Shown here piece after piece: positions 51,207-59,239 of a stretch of 64,000 bases of DNA; positions within the stretch are counted from its first letter, which is position 1; each line of letters opens with the position of its first letter. This DNA comes from Anaerolineae bacterium (GTDB taxonomy: Bacteria; Chloroflexota; Anaerolineae; Anaerolineales; Anaerolineaceae): NCBI GenBank assembly GCA_013178095.1, contig JABLXK010000004.1:1-64000 (forward strand). The letters are read 5' to 3'. Under the pieces are notes generated by a model. That model saw nothing but the letters and a program-made list of their open reading frames with translations, had not been told where the DNA came from and did not search any database. Made by a program: the position numbers and the translations under genes.

Positions 51207-52567
51207 TATTCCCTTGCCTTCCGTTCGCCCCAGATTTCTTTAACAGCCCCGGCGATAAAAATGCTGCCGGCAGCCAGAATCGCGGAATTATGTTGATATT
51301 GGTTCAAAGCGTATTCCAAAGCCTCTTCTACAGACCCAGTTACACGGTTGCGCATTCCCAATCGCATGGCCCGATCCTGGATTTCGCAGCCATGCAGCGC
51401 TCTGGGGTGCGCAGCCTGAGTGATCACTAACAAGTCAACTTGCGGTCTGATGATCTTTAACATCAATTCTACTTCCTTATCCTCCGATGCGCCGAAAATC
51501 AGGATTTTTTTCTTTCCTTGCAGATATTCAGCCATGGTCCGTTCCAGTTTTCGGAATGAATCGCGGTTATGCGCCCCGTCGATAATCAACAGCGGATCGC
51601 GATTGAGGATTTCGAAGCGGCCCGGCCAGTTGAGCGTTTCAATCCCATTTTGGATTGATTCCAGCGAAAACTGATATCCTTTGTTTTCCAACTCCATGAT
51701 ACATGTCAAGGCTGTGCGCGCATTTTCCAATTGATGATCCCCCAGCAGCGGCAGGGTCAGTTCCTGGCCATACGGCATCGATTTACTTATCTGCCGGCCG
51801 CTATTTCTCACCGGTTCGATGCGGAATATCTGACCATCCAGCGATGAAGAAATCTTGGTCAATCTAATCCATTCATGAGAAGCAATCAATTTAGCAGCCT
51901 GCTTTCCGGCTGCCTCGCGGATCACCTGCCCGGCGGCTTTCTTTTGCAGAGCAACAACCACCGGCACGCCGGGTTTTATGATGCCGGCTTTCTCAGCAGA
52001 AATTTTCTCCAGCGTTGCGCCCAACACTTTCATATGGTCGTGTGAGATTGAAGTGATCACCGAGAGCACGGGGCTGACAACATTGGTCGCGTCCAATCGC
52101 CCGCCCATCCCTACCTCGATAACCGCGAAATCGACTTTTTCCTGCGAGAAATACTGAAAAGCCAGACTGGTCATGATCTCAAAGGTGGTCAATTCTTTTT
52201 CTCTGGCAACGTAGGGTTTGATGGCTTCCACCAGGGCAACCAGGCGCTCGCGCGGTATTTGACGGCTGCCAATCCGAATTCTTTCGCAAAAGTCGATCAT
52301 ATGCGGCGACGAATAGAAGCCGGTTTTGTAACCTGCGCAAGTCAGGATATTGGTGATCAGCGCTCCGGTTGACCCCTTGCCTTTGGTTCCGGCAATATGG
52401 ATAACGGGATAATCATGCTGCGGATTTCCGATGCTGTGTGAAAAGCGCGCCATACGGGACAAATCGAACTTTTCAGCCGAATAGCGCAAATTCCTGGTCA
52501 GGCTGTAATCGATAAATGCATACAGGTAATTGAGCGCTTCTTCATACTGCGAATCGATTGTCGCCAT
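51206..52567 (-). CDS. folC: Folylpolyglutamate/dihydrofolate synthase
   Basis: 453 aa from the ATG at 52567, which has AAGGAG a few bases upstream; the track start at 52585 precedes that site. The Mur-ligase P-loop is seen as HIAGTKGKGSTGALITNIL, with GMGGRLDATNVVSP for the metal loop and LLIDGAHNRDSF in the C-terminal domain. It adds glutamate to folates (and may first make dihydrofolate). It runs toward lon copy 2, diverging from the DUF503 gene. Confidence 0.96.
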   Translation of the reverse strand: MATIDSQYEEALNYLYAFIDYSLTRNLRYSAEKFDLSRMARFSHSIGNPQHDYPVIHIAGTKGKGSTGALITNILTCAGYKTGFYSSPHMIDFCERIRIGSRQIPRERLVALVEAIKPYVAREKELTTFEIMTSLAFQYFSQEKVDFAVIEVGMGGRLDATNVVSPVLSVITSISHDHMKVLGATLEKISAEKAGIIKPGVPVVVALQKKAAGQVIREAAGKQAAKLIASHEWIRLTKISSSLDGQIFRIEPVRNSGRQISKSMPYGQELTLPLLGDHQLENARTALTCIMELENKGYQFSLESIQNGIETLNWPGRFEILNRDPLLIIDGAHNRDSFRKLERTMAEYLQGKKKILIFGASEDKEVELMLKIIRPQVDLLVITQAAHPRALHGCEIQDRAMRLGMRNRVTGSVEEALEYALNQYQHNSAILAAGSIFIAGAVKEIWGERKARE

Positions 52568-52633
52568 GCGGCTCCTTATAATCACAAAAAGTATTGTAGA
52601 ATTTTACTCTACTGATAATGGAATACATGCTTG

Positions 52634-52918
52634 ATGGTGATATGCTCTTTGATTTGCGAACTTTTAATCCCTGGCTGCCGGTCGTTGAAAGAAAAGCGCA
52701 GTCAGATAAAACCGCTGGTAGAACGGTTGCACCGCGAGTTCAATGTATCCGCCGCAGAGATCGATCGCCTGGATAGCCGGGATAACACTGTCATCGGATG
52801 CGTGATGGTCAGCAACCAACATGCTTTTTCTGAAAAATACATGCAGCAAGTCATCAGATTTATTGAGGATCACTATCAAAACCTGCAAATCATTCATTTC
52901 CGCATTGAATGGTATTAA
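52634..52918 (+). CDS. DUF503 family protein (YlxP-like)
   Basis: 94 aa, ATG at 52634 chosen over the TTG at 52631. IPGCRSLKEKRSQIKPLVER and FNVSAAEIDRLD are the DUF503 signature. YlxP belongs to the nusA-infB-rbfA region in Firmicutes and has been proposed as a ribosome-assembly factor; here it is separated from that region. The SDR gene follows 26 bases later. Function unproven. Confidence 0.9.
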   Translation: MVICSLICELLIPGCRSLKEKRSQIKPLVERLHREFNVSAAEIDRLDSRDNTVIGCVMVSNQHAFSEKYMQQVIRFIEDHYQNLQIIHFRIEWY

Positions 52919-52944
52919 TATAAAGAATCAAGGAGATCACGATT

Positions 52945-53730
52945 ATGGATTTGGGATTAAAAGATAAGGTAGCGTTAGTGAGCGGAGCCAGCAAGGGGCT
53001 GGGATTCGCAACCGCAGGGGTGCTTTTGGAAGAAGGCGCCAAGGTCGTCATCACCAGCCGCAGCCAGGCAAACCTGGACGAGGCAGCCGGTAAATTGGGA
53101 AATCCGCAAACGCTGCTGGCGGTGGCCTGCGATGTAACTCAGGCGCAGGATTGTGTTCGTTTGATCGAGCAAACTGTGGCTGTCTTCAAAAAGCTGGATA
53201 TTCTGGTTGCCAATTGCGGCGGGCCGGACCCCGGAACGTTTGAAAAGCTAAGCGATGAACAATGGGAACAGGCCATCCAAAAATCCTTCATGAGCAACGT
53301 CTATTTGATCCGCGGCGCGCTGCCATTCCTGAAGAACTCCGATTCTCCCAGTATTTTAACCATAACCTCCTTTACCACCAAGATGCCGATGGAGAATATG
53401 CTGCTTTCGAACTCCCTGCGAGCCGGAACTATTGGGTTGACAAAGACACTCTCCTTTGAATTTGGCGCTTACCACATCCGCGTGAATTCCATCCTGCCGG
53501 GTTGGACGCTGACCGACCGGGTTAATTCCTTGCTGGATAATCGCGCCAAACTGAATGCCACTACCCCTGAAGAAGAGCTGCGTAAAATTTCGAAAGAAAT
53601 CCCGTTAGGAAGGATGGGCGATCCGCTGGAATTCGCCCGCGCTGCAGCTTTCCTGGTTTCTCCGGCGGCATCTTTTGTCAACGGCGTGATGTTGAACGTG
53701 GATGGCGGTATCAATAAAGGATTATTTTAA
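52945..53730 (+). CDS. SDR-family protein lacking the usual Tyr-Lys catalytic pair
   Basis: 261 aa Rossmann fold. The nucleotide loop ALVSGASKGLGFATA and NCGGPDPG are normal. At the catalytic position the common YxxxK is replaced by SNSLRAG (in MLLSNSLRAGTIGLTK), so both the Tyr and the Lys are absent. A 3-oxoacyl-ACP-reductase-like subgroup with this alteration is known; its members may bind NAD(P) with another chemistry or act without catalysis. The C-terminal VDGGINKGLF is typical of SDRs. RBS AAGGAGA precedes the ATG. The substrate is unknown. Confidence 0.88.
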   Translation: MDLGLKDKVALVSGASKGLGFATAGVLLEEGAKVVITSRSQANLDEAAGKLGNPQTLLAVACDVTQAQDCVRLIEQTVAVFKKLDILVANCGGPDPGTFEKLSDEQWEQAIQKSFMSNVYLIRGALPFLKNSDSPSILTITSFTTKMPMENMLLSNSLRAGTIGLTKTLSFEFGAYHIRVNSILPGWTLTDRVNSLLDNRAKLNATTPEEELRKISKEIPLGRMGDPLEFARAAAFLVSPAASFVNGVMLNVDGGINKGLF

Positions 53731-53744
53731 ATTACCGGTGATGA

Positions 53745-55592
53745 TTGACACAGACAATTGAAACTTTTCTAAACCGCTACCTGGTAACTGTCTCAAAACC
53801 CGGCCGTTATGCGGGCGGCGAGTTCAACCAAATCGTCAAGGATTGGGGAAAAACCGCAGTGCGCCTGGCACTGGCATTTCCCGATACGTACGAAATCGGC
53901 CTGCCCAATTTGGGTTTGTCGATTCTCTATGACCAGGTAAACCGGCGTGATGATGCCCTGGCAGAACGGGTTTACTGCCCCTGGGGGGACATGCAGGATT
54001 TGATGCGTGAACATCAGATTCCATTGTTTTCTTTGGAGAATAAAGTTCCCTTAAAGGATTTTGACGTAATCGGGTTCACCCTGCCGTACGAATCCCTTTA
54101 TACCAACCTGTTAAGCATGCTGGATCTGAGCGGTATTCCGCTCCGCAGCTGCCAGCGCAGCGAGAAAGATCCCCTGATCATCGCCGGCGGCCACGCCTGC
54201 TTTAATCCTGAACCCATATCACCTTTCCTGGATGCTTTTGTCATTGGCGAGGGCGAAGAAGTGATCCATGAGATCCTCGACCTTGTAAAAGATCACAAGA
54301 GAGATGGCGCAACACGGCGCGAATTACTTCGAAAACTGGACGATATTCCCGGCCTTTACATCCCGTCTTTTTTTGAGGTTGCTTACCATTCCAACGGTTT
54401 GATCAAGGAAATCCGCCATGTTTTCAAGCCGGAAAAACATACTGTTACAAAACGTTTTGTGAAGGAACTTCCGGAACCCGTCACCAATTTTTTAGTACCG
54501 AATATCCAGACAGTCAATGAACGCGTGTCGATCGAGATCATGCGCGGGTGTTCGCGCGGCTGCCGTTTTTGCCAGGCCGGCATGATCACCCGCCCCATCC
54601 GCGAGCGGTCCGCCAATCAGGTTCTGGCAGCATTAAAGAGCGCCACCGAAAGCACAGGCTTTGAAGAGATTTCACTGCTTTCGCTCAGCACTTCCGACCA
54701 TTCACAAATTACCGAGATCATGCAGGGTGTGATGGAAATAAGCCAAGCCAGGCAGCTTGCATTTTCACTGCCATCCTTGCGCGTGGAATCATTCACGCCT
54801 GAATTGATCGCCACCATGGCAGGAAAACGCAAGGGCAATTTCACCATCGCACCCGAAGCCGGCAGTCAAGCCTTGCGCAGCCGCATCAATAAATCAATCA
54901 GCGACGAGGAAATCCTGGCAACGGCCACCCAGATCTTCCGTATGGGCTGGACCAATTTAAAGCTGTACTTCATGATCGGCTTTCCGGATGAAACCGATGA
55001 GGATATCCAGGGCATTATTGACCTTTGCCGCCAGATCAAAGCCGCCGGAAAGCGGCTGATTGGCGGCAGGCTCAAAATTCACATTTCTGTTAATACGCTC
55101 ATCCCCAAAGCGCATACACCCTTTCAATGGCTGCCCTTCAGCAACCGGGAGGAAACAGCCCGGAAATATCGCTTGATCTCGGATGGTTTGCGTAAAACAG
55201 GGATTCAGATCGATCGGCCGGATTTCCGCCATTCCCTGTTGGAAGTTTGGTTGTCGCGGGGAGACCGGCGGCTGGCGGATGTCATAGAAACTGCCTGGAA
55301 GAATGGCGCGAAATTCGACGCCTGGAATGAAAATTTCGACAGCCAGAAATGGCTGGCGGCTTTCCAAACCTGCAATATCGACCCGGAATTCTATGCTTCC
55401 CGCGCGCGCGAGATGGATGAGATTTTGCCCTGGGATCATATCTCCAGCGGAATTTCCAAGAATTTCCTCATCAGGGAATATGAAAAAAGCCGCCAGGGAG
55501 AAATCAGCCCGGATTGCCGTTCGGTTTGCCATGCCTGCGGTATACAATCCAATTTTATGATCTCCTGTTCCGAACTAAGGACGAGGGTTTAA
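53745..55592 (+). CDS. B12-binding radical SAM protein (TIGR03960 type)
   Basis: 615 aa, TTG start with GGTGATGA just before it, and no better ATG. A B12-type N-terminal domain is suggested by ALAFPDTYEIGLPNLGLSIL and by the linker region that follows. The radical SAM cluster CxxxCxxC is in RGCSRGCRFCQAGM near residue 270, followed by LKLYFMIGFPDETDED. A partner of the DUF2344 family follows directly. The family has no settled reaction; a role in tRNA or ribosome modification has been suggested. Widespread in Clostridia and Chloroflexota. Confidence 0.9.
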   Translation: MTQTIETFLNRYLVTVSKPGRYAGGEFNQIVKDWGKTAVRLALAFPDTYEIGLPNLGLSILYDQVNRRDDALAERVYCPWGDMQDLMREHQIPLFSLENKVPLKDFDVIGFTLPYESLYTNLLSMLDLSGIPLRSCQRSEKDPLIIAGGHACFNPEPISPFLDAFVIGEGEEVIHEILDLVKDHKRDGATRRELLRKLDDIPGLYIPSFFEVAYHSNGLIKEIRHVFKPEKHTVTKRFVKELPEPVTNFLVPNIQTVNERVSIEIMRGCSRGCRFCQAGMITRPIRERSANQVLAALKSATESTGFEEISLLSLSTSDHSQITEIMQGVMEISQARQLAFSLPSLRVESFTPELIATMAGKRKGNFTIAPEAGSQALRSRINKSISDEEILATATQIFRMGWTNLKLYFMIGFPDETDEDIQGIIDLCRQIKAAGKRLIGGRLKIHISVNTLIPKAHTPFQWLPFSNREETARKYRLISDGLRKTGIQIDRPDFRHSLLEVWLSRGDRRLADVIETAWKNGAKFDAWNENFDSQKWLAAFQTCNIDPEFYASRAREMDEILPWDHISSGISKNFLIREYEKSRQGEISPDCRSVCHACGIQSNFMISCSELRTRV

Positions 55593-56234
55593 ATGCGCAT
55601 CCGCATCGTTTTTTCAAAAACAGCCAATCTGCGCTATACCAGTATTCTCGATGTTCAGAAAATATGGGAAAGAACCGTACGCCGCGCCGGTTTTTATTTG
55701 CAGTATTCGCAGGGTTTTCACCCCCAGGCCAAAATACAAGCGGCCAATCCGCTTCCCCTGGGTTATGACGGCTTGGAGGAATTGGTCGATTTGTGGCTGA
55801 CAGGTGGTCCGGCTCCCGACCTGATCGTTCAACAGCTTTCAGAAGCGCTGCCTGACGGAATATCAATCAAGCGGATCGAAATAGTACCGGAAAATGCGCC
55901 ATCTCTGCCAAAACAGGTAGATTTTTCCGATTATTGCATCCGCTTGCACGATTCTGAGCAGGATTTTGCAGGGATTTTGGAAAAAATAAAGTCGTTATTG
56001 GCGCGTGAAACGCTCCCCAGAACACGAAATGGAAAAAACTACGACTTGCGTCCATTAATTTTGGATTTGGCAGCGGAAAGGATCAGCGGCGATTCAATCG
56101 AGATATACCTGCGCATGCCTTCTAATCCAGGTAAAACCGGCCGTCCTGAAGAAGTGATGTTTGAATTGGGCTTTGAATGGCAGGACTTCCAAATAGTCCG
56201 CAGGCGCCTGATTTTGGGAGAACCCGAGCCATGA
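55593..56234 (+). CDS. DUF2344 protein linked to radical SAM (TIGR03936 type)
   Basis: 213 aa. RIRIVFSKTANLRYTSILDV and QYSQGFHPQAKIQAANPLPLGYDGLEE are the signature of this family, which is either separate from or fused to the preceding radical SAM protein. The start immediately follows the upstream stop with no gap, and its end overlaps the methyltransferase start (ATGA). It is presumed to be the substrate-handling partner of the radical SAM enzyme. Function unproven. Confidence 0.9.
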   Translation: MRIRIVFSKTANLRYTSILDVQKIWERTVRRAGFYLQYSQGFHPQAKIQAANPLPLGYDGLEELVDLWLTGGPAPDLIVQQLSEALPDGISIKRIEIVPENAPSLPKQVDFSDYCIRLHDSEQDFAGILEKIKSLLARETLPRTRNGKNYDLRPLILDLAAERISGDSIEIYLRMPSNPGKTGRPEEVMFELGFEWQDFQIVRRRLILGEPEP

Positions 56235-56866
56235 CGGTTATCCGCGAATGCGTCAATCCCGAATGCACATTCCGCTACCCCGACCATGATTCCAGCCATC
56301 CGATCGCCTATTGCCCCAAATGCGGGCAGCGGGCGGAGATTTGCGGGATATTTCCGGAATCAAACCAACTTTCCTTTTTGGAAAAAAAGAATCCCTCTTT
56401 TCATTTATCTATCCTTTTAGATAACGTCCGCAGTATCTACAATGCCGGATCGATCTTTCGCACTGCCGAGGGTTTTGGTATAGAGGAACTTTTCTTATGC
56501 GGCATCACCCCCACACCGCAGCATGCGCGTTTCAGCAAAACCAGCCTGGGCGCCGAGCAGCATTTGAAATGGTCCTACCATCCAAACGCAGTCACGTTAT
56601 GCGATCAATTGAAAAAATCGAAAACTGTTATCATTTCCCTGGAGAATTCCGCGCAAGCCACTAATCTATACGCATTTCAAGAGAATATTTTTAATAAAAA
56701 CGCGCTTCTGGTGGTTGGAAACGAGATTTCAGGGGTCGATCCGCAGCTCCTGCAAATGAGTTCTTACATTTTTGCCATTCCAATGGCAGGGTTCAAACAT
56801 TCTTTCAACGTCGCGACTGCGTTCGGAATCGCAGTCTCGTATTTTTATTCGCTTTCATTAAGCTGA
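56231..56866 (+). CDS. TrmH/SpoU-family RNA methyltransferase with N-terminal zinc ribbon
   Basis: 211 aa from the ATG at 56231, which overlaps the preceding stop by 4 bases. The first 40 residues carry CVNPEC and CPKCG, a four-cysteine zinc ribbon. From about residue 60 comes a SPOUT-fold domain: ILLDNVRSIYNAGSIFRTAE, VVGNEISGVD and IPMAGFKHSFNVATAFGIA, which form the SAM-binding knot. Probably 2'-O-methylates a tRNA or rRNA ribose; the target is unknown. The fused zinc ribbon is unusual and may add RNA binding. Confidence 0.88.
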   Translation: MTVIRECVNPECTFRYPDHDSSHPIAYCPKCGQRAEICGIFPESNQLSFLEKKNPSFHLSILLDNVRSIYNAGSIFRTAEGFGIEELFLCGITPTPQHARFSKTSLGAEQHLKWSYHPNAVTLCDQLKKSKTVIISLENSAQATNLYAFQENIFNKNALLVVGNEISGVDPQLLQMSSYIFAIPMAGFKHSFNVATAFGIAVSYFYSLSLS

Positions 56867-57387
56867 TTGAGCATGTTTTCGATTAAATTCGCTGTATCCG
56901 TATCCGCATTGATGTTCTGTATGGCTGCATCCGGCCACCTGGATAATGCTTTATCGATCAACTCCGGTCTGACGACGACGAACGCGCAACGATAACGGCC
57001 TGCATCTAACCTTTCAAACGCCGCCGTCCAGCCGCGGTTTTCTTCGAACTCCAGGTACCCCAATTCATCAAAAATCAGTATTTCTGCGTCCGGCATGTTT
57101 TTTAATCGTTCATTCAGCCAATTGATCGCGTCAAAATCGAATCGCCATACCCTTTCGGGGTGTTTTTCATCCCAACCAGGCGTATAGTCCGCGATTCTGC
57201 GGCGTTCACCACTGAGAATATCTTCCGCCAAAATTCCGATTCTCTTCCCAGCCCGATATAAACCTGGTGAAATCACCCCCGCGTGGGATTTTCCGAGGTC
57301 AGAAAGAGCGTTTTTCAAGGAAATACAGAGCATGGTCTTGCCCGCACCGCGATCTCCGCTGATCAGGATGATTTTTCTCTTTTGCAT
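56845..57387 (-). CDS. P-loop nucleoside-triphosphatase (THEP1/DUF265-like)
   Basis: 180 aa. Walker A ISGDRGAGKTMLC at the N-terminus and a Walker B-like ILIFDELGYLEF in the middle, with VVVRPELIDKAL near the end. These match the NTPase_1 (THEP1-like) family, small nucleotide-dependent phosphatases of unclear biological role, often neighbouring metal or cofactor genes. It follows the PadR gene by 50 bases on the same strand, and its 3' end overlaps the convergent methyltransferase by 22 bases. Confidence 0.8.
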   Translation of the reverse strand: MQKRKIILISGDRGAGKTMLCISLKNALSDLGKSHAGVISPGLYRAGKRIGILAEDILSGERRRIADYTPGWDEKHPERVWRFDFDAINWLNERLKNMPDAEILIFDELGYLEFEENRGWTAAFERLDAGRYRCAFVVVRPELIDKALSRWPDAAIQNINADTDTANLIENMLNQLNESE

Positions 57388-57437
57388 AGCGCGGCCGGCC
57401 TTCTATGTACCTCTTCCTGTTGGTTAATAATAATGGT

Positions 57438-57974
57438 TTAGCTGAAATTCTTATTACACCATTCGAGCCAGTGAATGTACCCGCGAATCTGTGTCTGCCT
57501 GAAATTGTGAACAATACGGGTAAAATCAGGCTGCGGATTCTCCCTGGGGGATATTTCTAAATCCGCCAGCCATGTTTCGCAGGTTTTTTTTTGATTGGCG
57601 ATTAAAAGGCCGATATCTTGCTTGCCGCTTCGAAGCGCAAAATACATTTTAAGCAGGAAGACAATCCGAAATTCCCTGCCCTTTTGAACCGGCTGCACCT
57701 GCCAGTCATCAAATTTCTTTTTTCCGGATTCAGTGATTGAATATTGGTTGCGCTGCGGGCGATTTCCCTGTTGGGTGATGGTGCAATCCACCCACTTGTT
57801 TTCTTCCAAGCGGTGCAGCATCGCATACAGGTGTCCCATTTTCACGTGCCAAACCAATCCTATACCTGAGAGGCTGGTAATTTCTTTATACAGATCGTAG
57901 CCATGCTTGGGCTGGTAATAAAGAAAACCCAGCAAGGCCACTTCCAATTCATCCGAGTATTTATTTTTACCCAT
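57438..57974 (-). CDS. PadR-family transcriptional regulator
   Basis: 178 aa. The winged helix reads LLGFLYYQPKHGYDLYKEI then HLYAMLHRLEENKWVDCTIT, and YSITESGKKKFDDW closes the wing. The C-terminal helical part (FLLKMYFALRSGKQDIGLLI) is the PadR dimerisation domain. PadR regulators sense small molecules and repress adjacent transport or detoxification genes. The nearest candidate target is the downstream NTPase gene and itself; the effector is unknown. Confidence 0.92.
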   Translation of the reverse strand: MGKNKYSDELEVALLGFLYYQPKHGYDLYKEITSLSGIGLVWHVKMGHLYAMLHRLEENKWVDCTITQQGNRPQRNQYSITESGKKKFDDWQVQPVQKGREFRIVFLLKMYFALRSGKQDIGLLIANQKKTCETWLADLEISPRENPQPDFTRIVHNFRQTQIRGYIHWLEWCNKNFS

Positions 57975-58069
57975 ACGTAATCATCATTTTAGCATGTAAA
58001 GCAAATGGTTATAGTCAAAAATCAAAATGCTTGATAAGATTATGCGAATTTGTTTGTGGAGTTTAATTT

Positions 58070-58294
58070 ATGCCGATTTATGAATACCGATGCAACACTT
58101 GCGGATCGATTTTTGATGCTATTCGGCCGATGCATGCGGCAGATGATGCCATTTCCTGTGAAAAATGCGAGAGCAAAGACACAACGCGCCTGCTTTCCAA
58201 GTGTTATAGCCATAATGAACACGGTTCGATCAGCGGCCAGGCGAATTCCTGCGGGAATTGTTCAGGCGGTTCCTGCAGCTGCTGCGGCCATTGA
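58070..58294 (+). CDS. FmdB-family zinc-ribbon protein
   Basis: 74 aa. MPIYEYRCNTCGSIFD and ISCEKCESKDTTRLLS carry the paired CxxC motifs of the FmdB regulatory-type zinc ribbon; the C-terminus is Cys/Gly-rich (CGNCSGGSCSCCGH), giving nine cysteines in all. GGAG lies about 9 bases before the ATG. Family members are common next to formamidase or energy genes and may bind nucleic acid or metal. Function unknown. Confidence 0.88.
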   Translation: MPIYEYRCNTCGSIFDAIRPMHAADDAISCEKCESKDTTRLLSKCYSHNEHGSISGQANSCGNCSGGSCSCCGH

Positions 58295-58329
58295 GCAACC
58301 GGCAAAAATATTTTAAACAGGAATTCAGT

Positions 58330-59142
58330 ATGGTTGATCCGACATTTTCCGGCAAGAATATCTTAATATCAGGCGGATCCAGTGGTATCGGGTTCGCCAT
58401 TGCGAAAATTTTTGTCCAATCAGGTGCCAACATTACTCTTTTAGCGCGCAGAAAAGCCCTGCTGAATTCAGCCTGCCAAGATTTAGAAGTTTACCGGAAA
58501 TCCGGCGATCAGATCATTCGGGCTTTCTCCGCAGACGTCAGCAATTATCCGGCATTGGAAAAAGTTTACGGCCAAATCCAAACTTCTTTCGACGTGCTGG
58601 TCAATTGCGCTGGAATTGCCTACCCGGGGGAGTTTATCAACCTGGATGCAAAGATTTTCGAGGAGGTCATCAACATCAACTATCTCGGTACGGTAAACCT
58701 GACTAAATTGGTTTTGCCGGGCATGCTTGAGAAGCGTTCGGGTTATATCGTCAATGTCGCATCATTGGCGGCTTTGATCGGCATCTATGGATACACTGCG
58801 TACGCGCCCTCAAAATACGCCATCCGGGGCTTTTCCCGCTGTCTGCGGGCAGAATTGAAAGCCTATGGCATTGATGTCTCGGTGGTTTTCCCGCCCGATA
58901 CCGATACGCCGCAGCTGGCATTCGAACATTCTATTATCCCTGAAATCACGCGCAAGATCAATTCCACTGGCAGCGTGATGAGCGCGGATAAAGTGGCTGA
59001 AGCTGTGATTAAGGGAATCAGACGCAGGCAATTCTCAATTGTCCCGGGATGGGAAGGTAAATTGCTTTATCTATTTCCCTCGCTTTTTGGCCATTTCTTT
59101 TATCATTTAGCTGTCAACGAGTCAAAAAAATCGCTCCGATAA
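58330..59142 (+). CDS. SDR resembling 3-ketodihydrosphingosine reductase
   Basis: 270 aa from the ATG at 58330 with AGGA upstream; the track start overlaps the FmdB gene. NAD(P) loop ILISGGSSGIGFAIA, NCAGIAYPGEF, the catalytic YAPSK in TAYAPSKYAIRGFSRCL, and the distinctive VVFPPDTDTPQLAFE. The PPDTDTP stretch and ordering resemble 3-ketodihydrosphingosine reductase (KDSR) more than FabG. Serine palmitoyltransferase is not seen nearby, so a sphingolipid role is unproven. The C-terminal hydrophobic helix near FPSLFGHFFYHLAV fits a membrane-associated lipid enzyme. Confidence 0.83.
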   Translation: MVDPTFSGKNILISGGSSGIGFAIAKIFVQSGANITLLARRKALLNSACQDLEVYRKSGDQIIRAFSADVSNYPALEKVYGQIQTSFDVLVNCAGIAYPGEFINLDAKIFEEVININYLGTVNLTKLVLPGMLEKRSGYIVNVASLAALIGIYGYTAYAPSKYAIRGFSRCLRAELKAYGIDVSVVFPPDTDTPQLAFEHSIIPEITRKINSTGSVMSADKVAEAVIKGIRRRQFSIVPGWEGKLLYLFPSLFGHFFYHLAVNESKKSLR

Positions 59143-59173
59143 TTGTATAAAACTTCATATAAATTCCAGTTAA

Positions 59174-59210
59174 TTCCTCATTGATAAGAATGAGGAACTA
59201 ATGCTATACT
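59174..59210 (+). promoter_or_regulatory. Promoter and overlapping inverted repeat before argF
   Basis: TTGATA (59181-59186) and TATACT (59205-59210), 18 bases apart, with an extended-10 TG at 59202. A perfect 9-bp inverted repeat, TTCCTCATT-GATAAG-AATGAGGAA (59174-59197), covers the -35 element, where a repressor would block polymerase. It lacks a T tract, so it is not a terminator. It does not look like a classical ARG box. Confidence 0.65.
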
Positions 59211-59239
59211 GCTTGGGCAGTCAAAATAGAAGAGGTGTT

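Noticed and set aside
59174-59197. Terminator for the SDR gene
   Set aside because: The inverted repeat has no T tract and overlaps the -35 of the next promoter, so an operator is more likely.
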